Source: Macrosoma leucophasiata
Lineage: Eukaryota; Arthropoda; Insecta; Lepidoptera; Hedylidae
DNA length: 64,000 nucleotides
Assembly (NCBI GenBank): GCA_036365455.1
Contig: JAWQUS010000025.1
Span: forward strand, 20,558,001 to 20,622,000
Direction of reading: 5' to 3'
This document shows, piece after piece, positions 11,647 through 23,589 of the stretch (positions are counted from its first letter, which is position 1; every line of letters starts with the position of its first letter). Under the pieces are notes generated by a model. The model was not told where the DNA came from and searched no databases. It saw only the letters and a list, made by a program, of their open reading frames with translations. Made by a program: the position numbers and the translations under genes.

Positions 11647-11805
11647 ATCATCATACTATATTCCAAGTATTTTTTGTAGTATGCAACTTAAAAGATATAG
11701 GATCCATGACATACCTGATTGATAATATTTTTTTCTAGTTCCCGATAAATATCGTCGTCGTCTGCTCTTATGTCATGCATTGATGGTAAGAGAATACTAT
11801 TGCAT

Positions 11806-11960
11806 AGGCTACAGCCTATGAACATCTATATAAAACCAGAGATTTCAATGCAGATGCATTGCCGCTCCTGAGGTCACTCCTGAGGGGAGGAAATTACAAG
11901 GCCGTCATTACCAGGTGGTAATGACAGTCAGCGCTAGCGGTCTCTAGTCAGGAGACCGGA
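11806..11960 (-). mobile_element. Diverged family A subfamily copy
   Basis: GGCTACAGCCTATGAACATC, AACCAGAGATTTCAATGCAG and GGAAATTACAAGGCCGTCAT match the subfamily at 43.3 kb in the opposite orientation. A duplicated CACTCCTGAGG is visible. Confidence 0.6.
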
Positions 11961-12428
11961 TGAAACATACCATAAACCTACAAATATCCCACACGCAAGG
12001 CTCATAACATTGTGGTGACTACCTTTTTTGAAACTTTTCTGTTAAAAGTTATTTCAGGAGAGCAAACAAAAGTATCGTCGTTCGTAAACTTTGTGAGATT
12101 TTAATAAAATACAGATATTTATGCATCTATTTCTATCTATTATAAATACTTATTTACGGAGCTATCTCAAGGCCATCTATGCATAAACCGGGGTCACTGA
12201 GCACATGACATTTTGGGGCCCTTCGGTATATTCGGTCCACATTCATTAGGTCACCGGTCACGTACTCTGCGCCTCCTCAATCACCTCCGTCAGAATCACC
12301 CCAGTAGTTGGCGATTGCCAATAAGTCAGTAAAGAATGAACACACTTTCGGGGTGCCCATGAGGTTTGGGCACGTGCCCTGTGTGCTTTTGTATAAAACT
12401 GTCAATCCTTGATAACCTAGCATATTTA

Positions 12429-12588
12429 GCCTGGGTTGCACCACATGTCTGTGTGCACATCATGTCTTAATTAATCAAAATTATTGTAACATATCACATC
12501 CTTTTCTAACTTAAAGAAATCTGTTAAAGTTAGAGCAGGATGTGAAATTTTACAATAACTTTAACAAAAGTCGTGGTGCAACCCAGGC
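12429..12588. mobile_element. Palindromic MITE (family M3), copy 1
   Basis: GCCTGGGTTGCACCACATGT ... TCGTGGTGCAACCCAGGC with TTA on both sides (12426-12428, 12589-12591), consistent with a PIF/Harbinger-type 3-bp target. Nearly the whole element folds back on itself. Confidence 0.78.
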
Positions 12589-12696
12589 TTACTGTGTTAT
12601 GTGCCTGATGTCGGTATGTAACTATAACTAGGTAGTTATATCACTTAATTGATAGGTATCACACAGACATGATTGTGTAGATATCTTTCGAAATAT

Positions 12697-12981
12697 AGTT
12701 TTTTTTTTTTTTTTTTTTATGTAATGGAAGTGGTAAACAAGCATGCAGTTCACATTGATGTTAAGTGATGACTGCAGCCTATAGACACCCACACAAAGAC
12801 CAAGGTCAAACCACTCCTGAGGCCTAAGGTCTTATGCCTCTGTGCCGGAAATTACAGGGCCGTACATTACCACCTGACCGGAACACGATAGTGTTGAACA
12901 CTACCATTTAGCGGCAAGTATATTAGGTAATGCGGTGGTGCCTACGCCCGCGAGCTCCGTCACTGGAGCTCTACCACCAGT
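12697..12981 (-). mobile_element. Family A retroposon, near full length
   Basis: Reading the minus strand, ACTGGTGGTAGAGCTCCAGT runs through TTTCCGGCACAGAGGCATAA and CATGCTTGTTTACCAC to CATTACATAAAAAAAA. The A-run (T-run on plus) is 18 bp. A family C SINE head adjoins its 5' end. Confidence 0.85.
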
Positions 12982-13166
12982 AAAGTATTTCAGGAAGGTA
13001 CACGTAGAGTAATGAGACCACGAAAGTAGTAATAAGTACTGGTACTGGAAAACTTCTAGAAAATGGAGAGAGATAAACGATAATACACATGATAGCACTG
13101 ACCCGGGGATCGCACCCAGGACTTCAGCGTAGCAGTAGTTGCTCACCACTAGACTACTGAGTCAGT
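12982..13166 (-). mobile_element. Family C SINE, head half, abutting family A
   Basis: The minus strand starts ACTGACTCAGTAGTCTAGTG (A box TAGTCTAGTGG) with B box GGTGCGATCCCCGG, then the AGTACCAGTACTTATTACTA region. The CTTCACGCC tail is missing. It joins directly to the ACCACCAGT end of a family A copy. Confidence 0.75.
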
Positions 13167-13479
13167 TTAATTTATGATATTAACCTTTATTTCTGTTATG
13201 TGCAATTATTCAGAAACAAAGATTATGCCGTAAGTCGTGTAAAATATTTTATTTTATTTTTGTATCTTTTAAAATATTTCATTAGAATATTCGTTTAAAA
13301 GACAAATATGTATTTTATTAAAGTAGTAACGTAAATTTGTATATAAAATGGATCCGTATAGACGAATACGAACATATCAATAATAAACAACTCCCCATTA
13401 ACAAGGATATGTGTTAACAACACACGCCCACCACAAAAAAGCAACCCATGTAGATATAAAACAACATAAAAAACTCCCC

Positions 13480-13935
13480 TACTTTTTTACCAAGGTAAAA
13501 ATATACACCCTGCGATTGGTCGCGTTCCCCCAATAAAAAAGATAAAGACGCGTGCGCGTTCTCCATTCAAATTCAAACGTGGCACGCTCTACACAAGGGC
13601 GCGAAAAACAGTTTGTAAAGAAACTCCCCATTCGAATCACATTATAAAACTTAGCGCGCGTAACCGAACGCGTGTCGCGACTGGCTGTTAAAAATACAGT
13701 GAAAAAATATAAAATGAACCGTATAGAGGGAAGTATTTTAAAAATAGAACGGTTCCCCTTCGGTAGGGGACTTGATATATTGACGGTGTTACTTTGGATT
13801 TTCATAATACACAGCTTGTGTTAGTTCAGTGAGGCTATAAGATTTGTCAATATATGGCATTCTGTGGGCGCTATTTTGGTCCGGTCGCGTGTCGTGGGGA
13901 GATCGGGTTTCTGATATAGTAATGCTTACCTGTCT
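13480..13935. other. CpG-rich patch, possible promoter region
   Basis: Multiple CGCG runs (GACGCGTGCGCGTT, TAGCGCGCGTAACCGAACGC, GTCGCGTGTCGTGG) and a TTCAGTGAG initiator-like site at about 13824. The 108-codon frame on the minus strand shows no domain features. Regulatory function is conjecture. Confidence 0.25.
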
Positions 13936-14305
13936 TAGCTCGAATTACTGTTTCCGCTTACTTGTATGGAGCGCTTGAGTGTAAAAAAGGTTCAATTATT
14001 ACGAATATCAATTTTATTAATCAAATTAGATTGTACCTACCTAATTCATGTAATGCGAAACATAGAATTAGTTCTAGTTCCTAGAAATATTTTCAGTTGA
14101 GTGGATTTATCTCTTTCAGTAGCTGATCGTCTGTCCAAATATATAGGTACAAATAAAATAAAGATGCGTAACTACTTCAGAGGCCACTGAATTACAGAGT
14201 CTTAAATTAGCGTTGAATTGGAATGAGATAAAAGATAGCAATGAATACTATGAATTAGCGGCTGGTAGAAGTTCTCATAAAAGGAAAAGTCATATAAAAT
14301 ATACA

Positions 14306-14577
14306 GTACTAGCTGACCCGGCAAACTTCATATTGCCCCACAGTGAAATAATGTGTCAAAGGTTTGATATATACGGACTATTTGTAAAGGAAAATGAAAT
14401 TGTGGTTTTAACGTTTTTACTGTTTCCCTTTCAATTTCTTCATGTTTTCTTACCTTGTAAACCTTCCCTGGACTTCCAAAAATCATTCAAAACCAAAATA
14501 AGCCAAATCGGTCCAGCCGTTCTCGAGTTTTAGCGAGACTAACGAACAGCAATTGATTTTTATTTAATTAAAGATAC
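14306..14577 (-). mobile_element. Helitron-like element (family H1), copy 1
   Basis: The minus strand starts TCTTTAATTAAATAAAAATC then AATTGCTGTTCGTTAGTCTC. It ends GAAGTTTGCCGGGTCAGCTAG followed by T, i.e. a 5' TC and a 3' CTAG|T, as Helitrons have. No TIRs or target duplications. Non-autonomous; the translation over it is a coincidence. Confidence 0.7.
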
Positions 14578-14861
14578 ATAAATTATATTCAGTTACTACT
14601 TACTGTGTAAGCCAAATACCATCTTCTCGTTGTTATATGATGGTCACACCGATCCGTAAATAGCGGTAACTAATGTAAACAAGAACAAAGATTAAAATAA
14701 ACACTGAATTACTAAATGTAGGCCAGATGGATATTACTATACAGATAGAGCACGGCGATAGATTTTATTTTGATTACTTACTTGAAATGCATAACAGAAA
14801 TACAGTACATATTACAATGGGTTATATGTTATATGTTAATGGTTATATGTAAATTTTCCCT

Positions 14862-15375
14862 CTTTTTTCTTTTTTTATGTAATGAAGGTGGCAAACGGTA
14901 CGGCTCTGTAATTTCCGGCACGGAGGCGTAACACCAAATGCCTCAGGAGTGGCAGCGCATCTGCATTTTGACCTCTGGTCATTGTGTGGGTGTCTATAGG
15001 CTGCAGTCATCACTTAACATCAATGTGAACTGCATGCTTGTTTGTCACTTACATTACATAAAAATAAAAAAAAACAAGCATGCAATTCAGGTTGATGTTA
15101 AGTGACGACTGCAGCCTCTAGACTCCCACACAAAGACCAGAGGTCAAAATGAAAGAAAGAAAGAAATGTTTACTTGTAACAATGTTTGGTACATGAACAA
15201 CACACTTTTTTCACAATAAGTAAGTAGGTAAATGCTGATGCGTTGCCACCCCTGAGACCTTAGTTGTTTTGTCACCGCTATTACGGAGCCATACATAACC
15301 GGAACACGACAGTGCTGAACTCCACCATTTAGGTAATGCGGTGGTGCCTACGCCCTCGAGCTCCTACACTGGAAC
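14862..15375. mobile_element. Two family A copies tail-to-tail, with a third fragment
   Basis: A 28-bp minus tail (TTTTTTTATGTAATGAAGG) leads straight into a plus copy (14905-15068). A minus copy (15072-15375) follows after an A-rich junction, so the poly(A) ends face each other. The minus copy is interrupted at about 15152-15233 by an AAAG-repeat-led insert (GAAAGAAATGTTTACTTGTA) that looks like a LINE 3' tail. Confidence 0.75.
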
Positions 15376-15379
15376 TTTA

Positions 15380-17877
15380 CTACCCGTAAAAATCTTCTAT
15401 GTACCTATATTATTGTATATTCGAGTCCTCTTCTTGAAAGTTCAAGTACTTAATATGCAAGTATTTACATAATAATATGTAATTTTTAGAAACTTGTGTA
15501 TTTTTTGTGTCCTATACATATACCAAGATATGCTCAATGCTCACACCTATCCGACCAAACAGGTGTTACAATACCGTATTTTTTTATCTGTGCAGCTCTC
15601 GAGCGCGCCATATGTCAATCGAATATGCGGTTCGAAATTCAAACGGCAGCTGAAGCTCGGAAATAAATAAAGAGGCAACACGCGCCGCTCCACCCCCGTT
15701 TTATAATTATTACATTTTATTTTTAAATTGTTTTTTCAACTCCACAAGGATTCCCCCTTTGTATTTCGTTCGAAAACAATGTATCCCCATCGAATGGGTG
15801 TATTCTAGCGAGCTTGTTTTAAATTAGTTACTTACTGGCTGGTATATAATAAATTGTCAGACTTTAACGGGCTCAGTTCAAAGCCGTTGATATTAAATTT
15901 TATTGTTTCATATGTACTTATTGACTTAATTTGTATTGTTAGTATATTGAGAAGCTGTTGAATATTTTTGAATAAGTCTGTAATTCGTATATTTAAAAAA
16001 TGTTTTACATGATTAGTAATGAGAGTTCGTAGCAACGTGTTAAAATATTTATTAGGTCTTTGTATGTTAATTAAATTATTACTGCATATTTTATAGTGAC
16101 CCCATGTTCCAAATATTATTAAATGTTTTATTTAAATGCACAATAATGTATTGTAATGACGCAAATTACTTTTTGTTTATAGGTATCGGTATTGAACTTT
16201 ATAATATTGCATGTTATTTCATACTATTAAATAGTTACCTACCTGCGTCCAGAATATATAAACGAAATACATAATTATTATAATGCTTATTAGGTAAGCT
16301 AACAGGAACGTGCGAACTTGAATAATTATAAACAAAAACTTAATCGTAAATGAAACCAATATGTTAACATTTAGGCATCTAACCGGACAAGTCTTGGTGA
16401 TTTTTGGTTTGCTTTGATGTACATATTTTCTTAAATTAACAATTAAAAAAAAAGCCATTGTTAATAATAAATGTAATTTATTCAGACCAGTTGTGTTTTC
16501 TTGTTCATGGTTTGTTTGTTTCATGGAAAAGAAAGGATATTTGTCCATCGATAAAAAACAATAATAATATGTATGTACCTATATTATATTTAATTAAATA
16601 GACGAATAGATTATCCAACGGCGGCCATGATGCGGGTTCACTAATTAAATTAAATATCTGGTTAAATCCAGCATGACAAAGCACAGATTTATTTATGCGA
16701 TAACAAATTACGAATGAGGGATACATTGTAGATCTACGATAGCATTATCATATTTTCAAGTGTTCGTCAAAATGATTTTGAAAGATGTTTTGTATCTGTG
16801 GTGTTCTGTTTAGAGTTTTGTGGAAAGATCTGTATCATAAGGGAGTGTATTACAGAAGTGAGCTATTGTGTAGACATTTTAGGTATTGGTTAAATTGTGG
16901 ATTTATTTATTTATTATATGGATTGAAAAAAATAGGATACTTATAATATTGGATTCGATTTTGAAAGTGTAGATAACATTACTTTAAAGTTATAATTAAG
17001 GAATGGTAGGTACTTATATAACATTTTATCACTTTTTTAATAAAATGAAAATTAAAAAGAACGTGACAATAAAGGTTTTTATTATGCTCTATTTAACTTT
17101 TATAATCAAATGCACGTTACTTTTAAATAAGTAACCACTTATTGACTAGTGGTTGACAAAAATAATGTATTGTAGGTATTAGTTATAGGAATATTATCAT
17201 GTCAGGTAAATGTTTATTTCTTAGTATGTAAATTAAATGTTTCTAGCATATTAATGCCTAACTGTCCACGACTACGTCCGCGTAAAATTTAATTAAAAAA
17301 AAATATTTATAATTATTTTAAAATAAAAGTACCTGGCCTAAGTTTACTCTCCTTATTAGGTATATAAATTATCTGTATTCAGTGAAATCCCCGGCAAAAT
17401 TATGTTTCCATAGAAATCTATTGCATCTACTGCAGGATTTTTTGAAACAAATAATAAATAAATATGTACCATTTTTTGTCTAACTCATACGAGTTAAACA
17501 AAAAAAATAAGCAAGCTGCAACTCTTACGTAACAGACGCGTAATAATTTAAAAAAAAAGACTCCCACAACTTACACTAGCCACAAACAAAAAAACAAACA
17601 GGTAATTAAAGAAATACTGGTAATTAATCTTTATTTGTCAAAGCGTCCAATTTGAGGTGTTGTTATCTACGTATCTCGCCACCTAGGTAGCTCTCGGAAT
17701 TGCTTGACCATAGAACATGGCCGACCACACCGGGTGCCAGGTTTTAAAATTCAACATTAAATGATTTGATCTTTTATTTCTGCTGATGTTGCAAAGGTGT
17801 CATTTTAATAAATATTCACTGACAGGAAACACATCTTCATAAATCTTCAAAATAAAATAATTTACATAAAAGAAATA
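15380..17877. other. Unassigned AT-rich DNA
   Basis: Contains a short CpG-rich piece (15595-15705, GCTCTCGAGCGCGCCATATG) and a truncated CTACGTCCGCG Helitron-like end at about 17268. Otherwise featureless to my eye. Confidence 0.4.
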
Positions 17878-17950
17878 CGCTTACATTCACAGCACCGCAC
17901 TAGGTCTGTGTCGTTGGTGCCGTTGTACACATACAACACATACACGGATT
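17878..17950 (-). mobile_element. Family D SINE 3' fragment
   Basis: The minus strand GTGTATGTGTTGTATGTGTA then CAACGGCACCAACGACACAG matches the distal body of the copy at 61.1 kb. Confidence 0.65.
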
Positions 17951-17951
17951 T

Positions 17952-18046
17952 AACTCCACTAGGCCACATTACCACATCACCGGAACACAATAGGGGTGGG
18001 CTCTACGTCCTCGTGCTCTAACACTAGAACTCTATCAGAGAGTATG
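17952..18046 (-). mobile_element. Diverged family A fragment
   Basis: ACATTACCACATCACCGGAA, then ACACAATAGG and CTCTAACACTAGAACTCTAT correspond to the 5' third of family A with about 20% differences. Confidence 0.5.
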
Positions 18047-18185
18047 TAATAATACTACGTATAGAATGAACACTTCGACGTCCCGCCCGATTTCCCCGCC
18101 TCACTCATCCTCCTCCCTCTTTAGGGGTGACGGTTGTATGGAATTTTGGCGGAGTGTCCGCGGTGTGACTCTATCACCAGTAAAG
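18040..18185 (+). repeat. Repeat J1, copy 1
   Basis: GTATGTAATAATACTACGTA, TCGACGTCCCGCCCGATTTC and GGAATTTTGGCGGAGTGTCC; the reverse complement recurs at 54497-54722. Confidence 0.65.
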
Positions 18186-18208
18186 ACCTATCTTTATACT
18201 GGCACACA

Positions 18209-18241
18209 CATACTCTCTCTCTCCCTCTCTCTCTCTCTCGT
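18209..18241 (+). repeat. (CT)n microsatellite
   Basis: TACTCTCTCTCTCCCTCTCT and more CT units, nearly uninterrupted for 30 bp. Confidence 0.85.
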
Positions 18242-18559
18242 GGTCTCATCATGTCTGAGGATCGTGGTTAGCATCTGTGATGCATCTGGATCGGATGATC
18301 CAGATTCAGATGATTGCCACCGGTTTCTATCCAGCGCGTCTCTTACAAATGTGCAGAATTTGGCTACTGGAAACTACTGGCACAGTCAGCTGAGCAGGCA
18401 ACAAGCTCAAACTGAGCTTTATAGCCGTAAATACACAAACCTAAAAAGCACATTGTTGTAGTTCTTTTCATTACACCACCCTAATGCACGTTTGCAGATT
18501 GTACAATTTTAATTTATTAATTATATATAATATAACATAATATATAAATATAATTTAAA

Positions 18560-18652
18560 GCTGAAAAGCCACCGAATAGGCAGGTTGATTTTAAATAATC
18601 ATTTTAGTTTAATATACACGAGATAAATCCGAAAACTCGTTTTATTTCAATC
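18560..18652 (+). mobile_element. Diverged copy of the CGTCGGG repeat, 3' part
   Basis: GCTGAAAAGCCACCGAATAG, TTTTAAATAATCATTTTAGT and TAATATACACGAGATAAATC then TTTTATTTCAATC, in the same order as 11505-11605. Confidence 0.65.
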
Positions 18653-19334
18653 CATCTATTTAATATCAATGAAAGCGTACTCCTGCACGAATCGATTTCC
18701 TAACACGGTTTTACAACGCACATCATCGACTACTTTAACACTAACAAAAGACCCCATAGACGACTTAAAACCCGCATCACACTGACCAAAGCATCAAATA
18801 ACTTTCTTTCCAACACAAAAACATCAGCTGCATTAAAAATGTCCCCCAAACCCCGTCTTTTTACTACAATGGCCCTCAAAATGACCAGAGAAAAAAAAAC
18901 TCTTTCACAATACAAGCGGGGGTGGATTCAATGATCGATACTATAAAAAAACAACGGTTAAAATAATTGTAAATTTTCTGGAAGGAGATTTATGTAGGCA
19001 GTAGTCATTGTGGTATCAGTGTCGGATTGCAGATGGAGCGGATTTTTTTAATGGCGATTCCTGTAAACTTGAACAGCGGATATTTTTATTGCTTCGCGCT
19101 GAGTTCAAATTATTTTTTAGTACCTTTTGCTACGTGTGTTCGCTATTGAGAATTATTTCTGATTATTACTTAAGTGATTTTACTGACTTGCTTTTTAGGT
19201 AAGTTTTAGTAAGGTTTGATCATTATAAAGCGCTGTTCACTTCAGATGAAAGACGTTTACAGCAGAACAAATCCTTCCCCATAGACGTCCACGACAGTGA
19301 TGTGCATTATTAGGGGAGAATATGCAGTAATCGG

Positions 19335-19465
19335 ATTGGTGAAAGTAGTGGTGGTAGTTTTATCGCGGGACGCTGCTGCCCATCCCGCCCTTTTGCTAGC
19401 TCCATATTGGAATGGTTTAACGTAATTCTTTAGTTAACTGACTGCACTAGCAGAACATTTCTCCT
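19335..19465 (-). mobile_element. Family F element, copy 2 (partial)
   Basis: The minus strand reads GTTAAACCATTCCAATATGG, then GGGCAGCAGCGTCCCGCGAT and AAAACTACCACCACT, matching the 5' half of family F. The tail is absent. Confidence 0.5.
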
Positions 19466-19504
19466 GGCATGTGCTGAAAAAATGAGTCTTTGGGAAAAAA
19501 GTAT

Positions 19505-19695
19505 GACAATTATATTCAAAATTCAAATAATTTATTTCAAATTGATCTACAAGGACACTTTTGCACTGTCTGGTTATAAGCTACCTGTGAGAATGACTTA
19601 TAATAATAATCCAATAGGTAATAATACATAAATACCAATTTAATAAATATATTCACTTAGCAGAGTTCCAAGTGCAGGCACTACTGAGAAGAACT
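19505..19695 (-). mobile_element. LINE 3' tail fragment
   Basis: AAATTCAAATAATTTATTTC (an AATTTGAATTT-type tail on the minus strand) and the TTCACTTAGCAGAGTTCCAA block shared with 4.65 kb. Confidence 0.5.
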
Positions 19696-19789
19696 CCGAA
19701 GAATAGATTAAAAAAGAATAATTCATAAATTAAATGTAAATTGCTTCTGTTTATAACAACAGATATTATATTGACTAACTGCTTACAGT

Positions 19790-20031
19790 GCTCATCAAGA
19801 AATAATGCACATCGAGCCTATGAAGGTGACAATCGGCTAGTTTCGGCTTTATTGAGCGTTATCTCTGCTGCACACTGCCTACGTAAGCATCCGTAGTCCG
19901 GTATTGGTCAAAACTTGATGAAAATGGTCTACAAACGTCAAATAGGTAAGGCACGAAAGAGATAACGCTCTATAGATCCGAAATAATCCGACGTCTCTTC
20001 CTGAGGTCGATATGCATTATTTCTTGTTGGT
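19790..20031. mobile_element. MITE family M1, copy 2
   Basis: ATCAAGAAATAATGCACATC ... GGTCGATATGCATTATTTCT then TGTTGG. Best preserved copy, about 240 bp. Confidence 0.8.
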
Positions 20032-20336
20032 TACTTTACTGTTATTTTTTTACATATTCGAGAAAGTGTTCATGACGAGGGTGTTGCGATGACAGTCTAT
20101 GTCTTCAGTCATCATCTCATCTTTCTACGAGACCATTTTTGTGTCTGCATTCCTATCACGCCCCGTTTGAATTTTTAGCCGATATTCATTCTTTGGCCGG
20201 TGTAGTAATAATGACGATTTTATAATATTTTGACTCGATAGTACCTATTTTTTGTTTGTAATGAATAATAGGATAAACAAGAAGTAATACATTTTTTATG
20301 ACTAATAAACAGTTGACGAGCTAAAAACAGTATACA

Positions 20337-20547
20337 GTATCAGGAAATATTGCATATTGAGCCTACGATAGAGACAATTGGCTAGTTTCGACTTGGTAGA
20401 ACGTTATCTCTGCTGCATCTGCATCCTGCCTACGTATGAACTGATAGTCGACATACATCACATAGGTAAGGTGCCAAAGAAATAACGCTCTACAGACCCG
20501 AAATAAGCGGAAGTCTCCTTCCCAATGTTGATGTCCAATAAGTATTT
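20337..20547. mobile_element. MITE family M1, copy 3
   Basis: CAGGAAATATTGCATATTGA ... AATGTTGATGTCCAATAAGT; about 300 bp from copy 2 and in the same orientation. Confidence 0.72.
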
Positions 20548-20723
20548 TTAAAATAACTAAATACAATAACCAACAGTTATTGTAATATTGTTTAAAAGCT
20601 GAGCATGATTAGCAATATTAGCAACTCCCATAACTAAAAAGTACCTATCGGTCTCAAGCAAAGTCGCAAAGTAATGTTATACGATGTTTAGACAAAGAGC
20701 CGCATTTGAATTTTATTTTAAAC

Positions 20724-21205
20724 TAGCTGTACCCCACAACTTCGTCCGCGTAGATACCTACTAATTAACAGTGTTGTTAAATTCTGCGCAAATATGGTCG
20801 CGGGCACAGCTAGTCTAAATTAAATACGTTTATGTAAACCGCATTCAACACTGTTTAAAAGTTTTGAAGCTGTGCTTGAAGTAAATTTTCAATTGACCAT
20901 AACTAGAGAATATGTAATAATATTTCTTTTTCCATTAACCGATTTAGCGGAAACAAAGGTTTTCACAGGTGAGTTACCTACACATAGGAGAGTTTGACAA
21001 CGCTCCTAATTAACCCGTGAAAACCGCGTTCAAATCCGTTGATTAGTTTCGAAGTTATAGCGTACCAGACAGACGGACAGACAAAAATGGCAAAAAATGT
21101 TTTTTTCTTGTTTCTGTTACTCTTCTTTAATCGTCCCGTATCCGTTTTTTGGAAAAATATTTAATTTACAGACACTTTTTTTACTGTCTTATTATACCTA
21201 TGTAT
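20724..21205 (-). mobile_element. Helitron-like element, composite
   Basis: The CTAG-end GCGGACGAAGTTGTGGGGTA (minus strand) lies at 20724-20750. A second end, GTCGCGGGCACAGCTAG|T on the plus strand, sits at 20799-20816. The body has AATCCGTTGATTAGTTTCGA and CAGACAGACGGACAGACA. Confidence 0.5.
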
Positions 21206-21579
21206 TCATACGAGTAAGTAATAGCTACTAAGCGTAACTTAAGAGAATACGAATGTAACTACGAGGGTAGCAATAGTCATTTTTGACCAAACTCTCTTTC
21301 TTTTCCAATAAAGACTTTTAAAATAGAAGACTCACCAATGGACCAAAAATAAAAATAACCCAATTATTAAGTGCGAACCTTGTTTTATCATAACAGTTTT
21401 TGTTCATAATGTTTATTTATGTTACTTATCAACAACGGATGTACTTTGTAAGCTAATATCTGACGTAATTAGATTGTAATGACTATTTAGTTAAGATGTA
21501 TTATTTTAAGCCGTGGGAAATTTGTCTCTGTACAAAATATGATATCACTGATTTGTACTTTGTGTCAACTGTATAATAC

Positions 21580-21783
21580 AAAGACCAAGGTCAAAATGTA
21601 GATGCGTTACCACTCCTGAGGCCTAAGGTGTTATGCCTCTGTGGCGGAAATTACAGGGCTATACATTACCACCTGACCGGAACACGATAGTGCTGAACAC
21701 TACCATTTAGCGGCAAGTAGAATAGGTAGGTAATGCGGTGGTGCCTACGCCGAGCTCCGTCATTGGAGCTCTACCACCAGTAA
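21580..21783 (-). mobile_element. Family A retroposon, 3'-truncated
   Basis: Begins within the body (AAAGACCAAGGTCAAAATGT) and runs to GGAGCTCTACCACCAGT. The poly(A) end is missing. Flanked by unassigned AT-rich DNA. Confidence 0.8.
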
Positions 21784-22922
21784 AAATTAAACCATCCATT
21801 GATAATTGGTTTAAGTTATAACGTTGGCAGTCTTTTTTATGTTTTTAAAACACCCTCAACAACAATATTCTTTATTGTGAACTAATTAGGAGTAGGTTAA
21901 ATCCAGTAAATGGACATAAGCACAATAAGCAATCTTATCGCTACACAGTGATTTCTTCAGTGATGAGCTTTTCGTCTACAATTGTCAATACTGATTAAGA
22001 TAAATCAGTTTATTACGAGTTTTTAAAGCAAGTTGGAGCATTAATTCAAACTAAACTATCTCCGTCACATGCAATGAAGACGAACGACCCGACTAATGAA
22101 TGACTTCGGTTTGGACAAAGAATAGTTTGACTAACAGAACGTATAGGTCTGTTAGTCTCTTATTATATTATAGTCTTATATTATAGTTTTTGTATTTGGC
22201 TGTGTATTTACAATAATTATGGGTGTATTATATTGCTATGGGCACTTAAATTATTTTTTTATGAGCTTAACCCGTCAAGTCACGAGAAAAATATGACAAT
22301 AAAATTGATTTCAATTGTGTCTCCGCCAATATTGGCCTCCTGATACGTAAGAGATAGCAGAATAACCAGTGATCTAAGACGATACTTAAATTTATTTAAT
22401 CCCAAAGAAATCAAATTGATGGTATTAAAATTAAGAAAAAGAGAATGTTGAAAACAATTGCGCTTGAAATTTTACATTGAAATAATAATATGTAGAGTAG
22501 CAGAGACGTTGTTTTACTTCTATGGTTAAACATTTTATCTCTGTTACAATGTGTCTTAAAGTGGAACATTGGCATCGGTCAACCAGTATCTTCGAAAAGA
22601 AGTGTCGTCCTCGATCATATTTGAGCCAACTGAATGTCAGAATCCTAACACCCGCGAGTTCAATCACTGGAATAATTATCTGGTAATTAAAATTTATATT
22701 ATTTACACTGTACACGAGGTTGATAATATTATCTAACAAGACAACTTTTTGCAAGCTTTTGCATTTCGTAAAAATGAAGTAGGTAATGACAGCTAATTTT
22801 TTAGGCGGAAGCTTGAGTATACTCAATATTGACTAATGAATGAAAATTGGCGCTCCTCGATTTCTGTCCAATTCGTTAGAGACTTGACCTGAAGATAGTT
22901 ACAAACGGTAATTTGATTATAA
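21784..22922. other. Unassigned AT-rich DNA
   Basis: A 131-codon frame on the minus strand (22431-22826) is Phe/Ile/Lys-rich without recognisable motifs. No repeat family was identified. Confidence 0.4.
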
Positions 22923-23130
22923 TAATAATAATGGCCATTATACTTCCTACTGCTGGGCACGAGTCTCTTCCTTTTTTGGGGGAGGCCTGGAGCTTACTCC
23001 ACCAATCCTTCGCTGCTCCAATTTTAATTTGCCACTAGAGGTCACCCATCACACACCCGACCGCGCCCGTATCGCTTAACCGAGTAGATCGCTAACGATC
23101 TGCCCCAGCCACGGGGCCATGCGCGCTTCA
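22923..23130 (-). mobile_element. Family B SINE, copy 2 (internally deleted)
   Basis: Tail and head are both present (AATAATAATGGCCATTATAC; ATCGCTAACGATCTGCCCCA), but the central 150 bp or so, including the GCTATCGATAGATAGCAG segment, is missing. Confidence 0.75.
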
Positions 23131-23539
23131 GTAATTAGATTCATTTTATACAAAAATATTTTTTTAAAAAACAATAAAGAAAAACCGTTAAATATGTTCT
23201 TAGGAGGCGTCACACGTCAAACAACATCTGTCGCATCTGATCGTAACATATTCATAGCAAATCTTCAAAGCGGTAGTTCAGTCGCACTTGCTCTGCATGG
23301 CAGCAATTTTTTTTTGTCTTTTTTTCATAACAGATAAAAAATAGAGTAACACGAGCCGAACGGTATGCGGATGTCAGCAGACGAACCTTAACTTTGTCGT
23401 TTACTGCATAAATTAACATTGACGTTTTAAGGGTTTAAAAAAAAAGACAAATGTTACTTTTAATGTCAAGCAAGTGTATAGAGAACTGTTATTTTTAACT
23501 CAACCAGGGGTTTTTGGATACAAAAATGAGTCAATCATT

Positions 23540-23588
23540 TACCAGAGATCAAAATGCAAATGCGTCGCCACCCCAGAGACCTTAGAAA
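23540..23588 (-). repeat. Short family A fragment
   Basis: ACCAGAGATCAAAATGCAAA then TGCGTCGCCACCCCAGAGAC, abutting an RTE remnant. Confidence 0.55.
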
Positions 23589-23589
23589 C

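Noticed and set aside
13097..13166. A functional tRNA gene at the family C head
   Set aside because: A and B boxes are present, but the acceptor and anticodon stems do not pair; the same head recurs with a SINE body at 25.0 and 41.9 kb.
14213..14533. 106-codon plus-strand frame
   Set aside because: Mostly antisense to a Helitron-like element that recurs at 32.3 and 56.4 kb without a conserved frame.
18066..18461. 131-codon plus-strand frame
   Set aside because: It runs across repeat J1 and a CT microsatellite (SLSLSLSL), and its first part is repeat sequence also present in opposite orientation at 54.5 kb.
22431..22826. 131-codon minus-strand frame
   Set aside because: Composition is that of AT-rich noncoding DNA, with no domain, no splice context and no repeat-protein signature.
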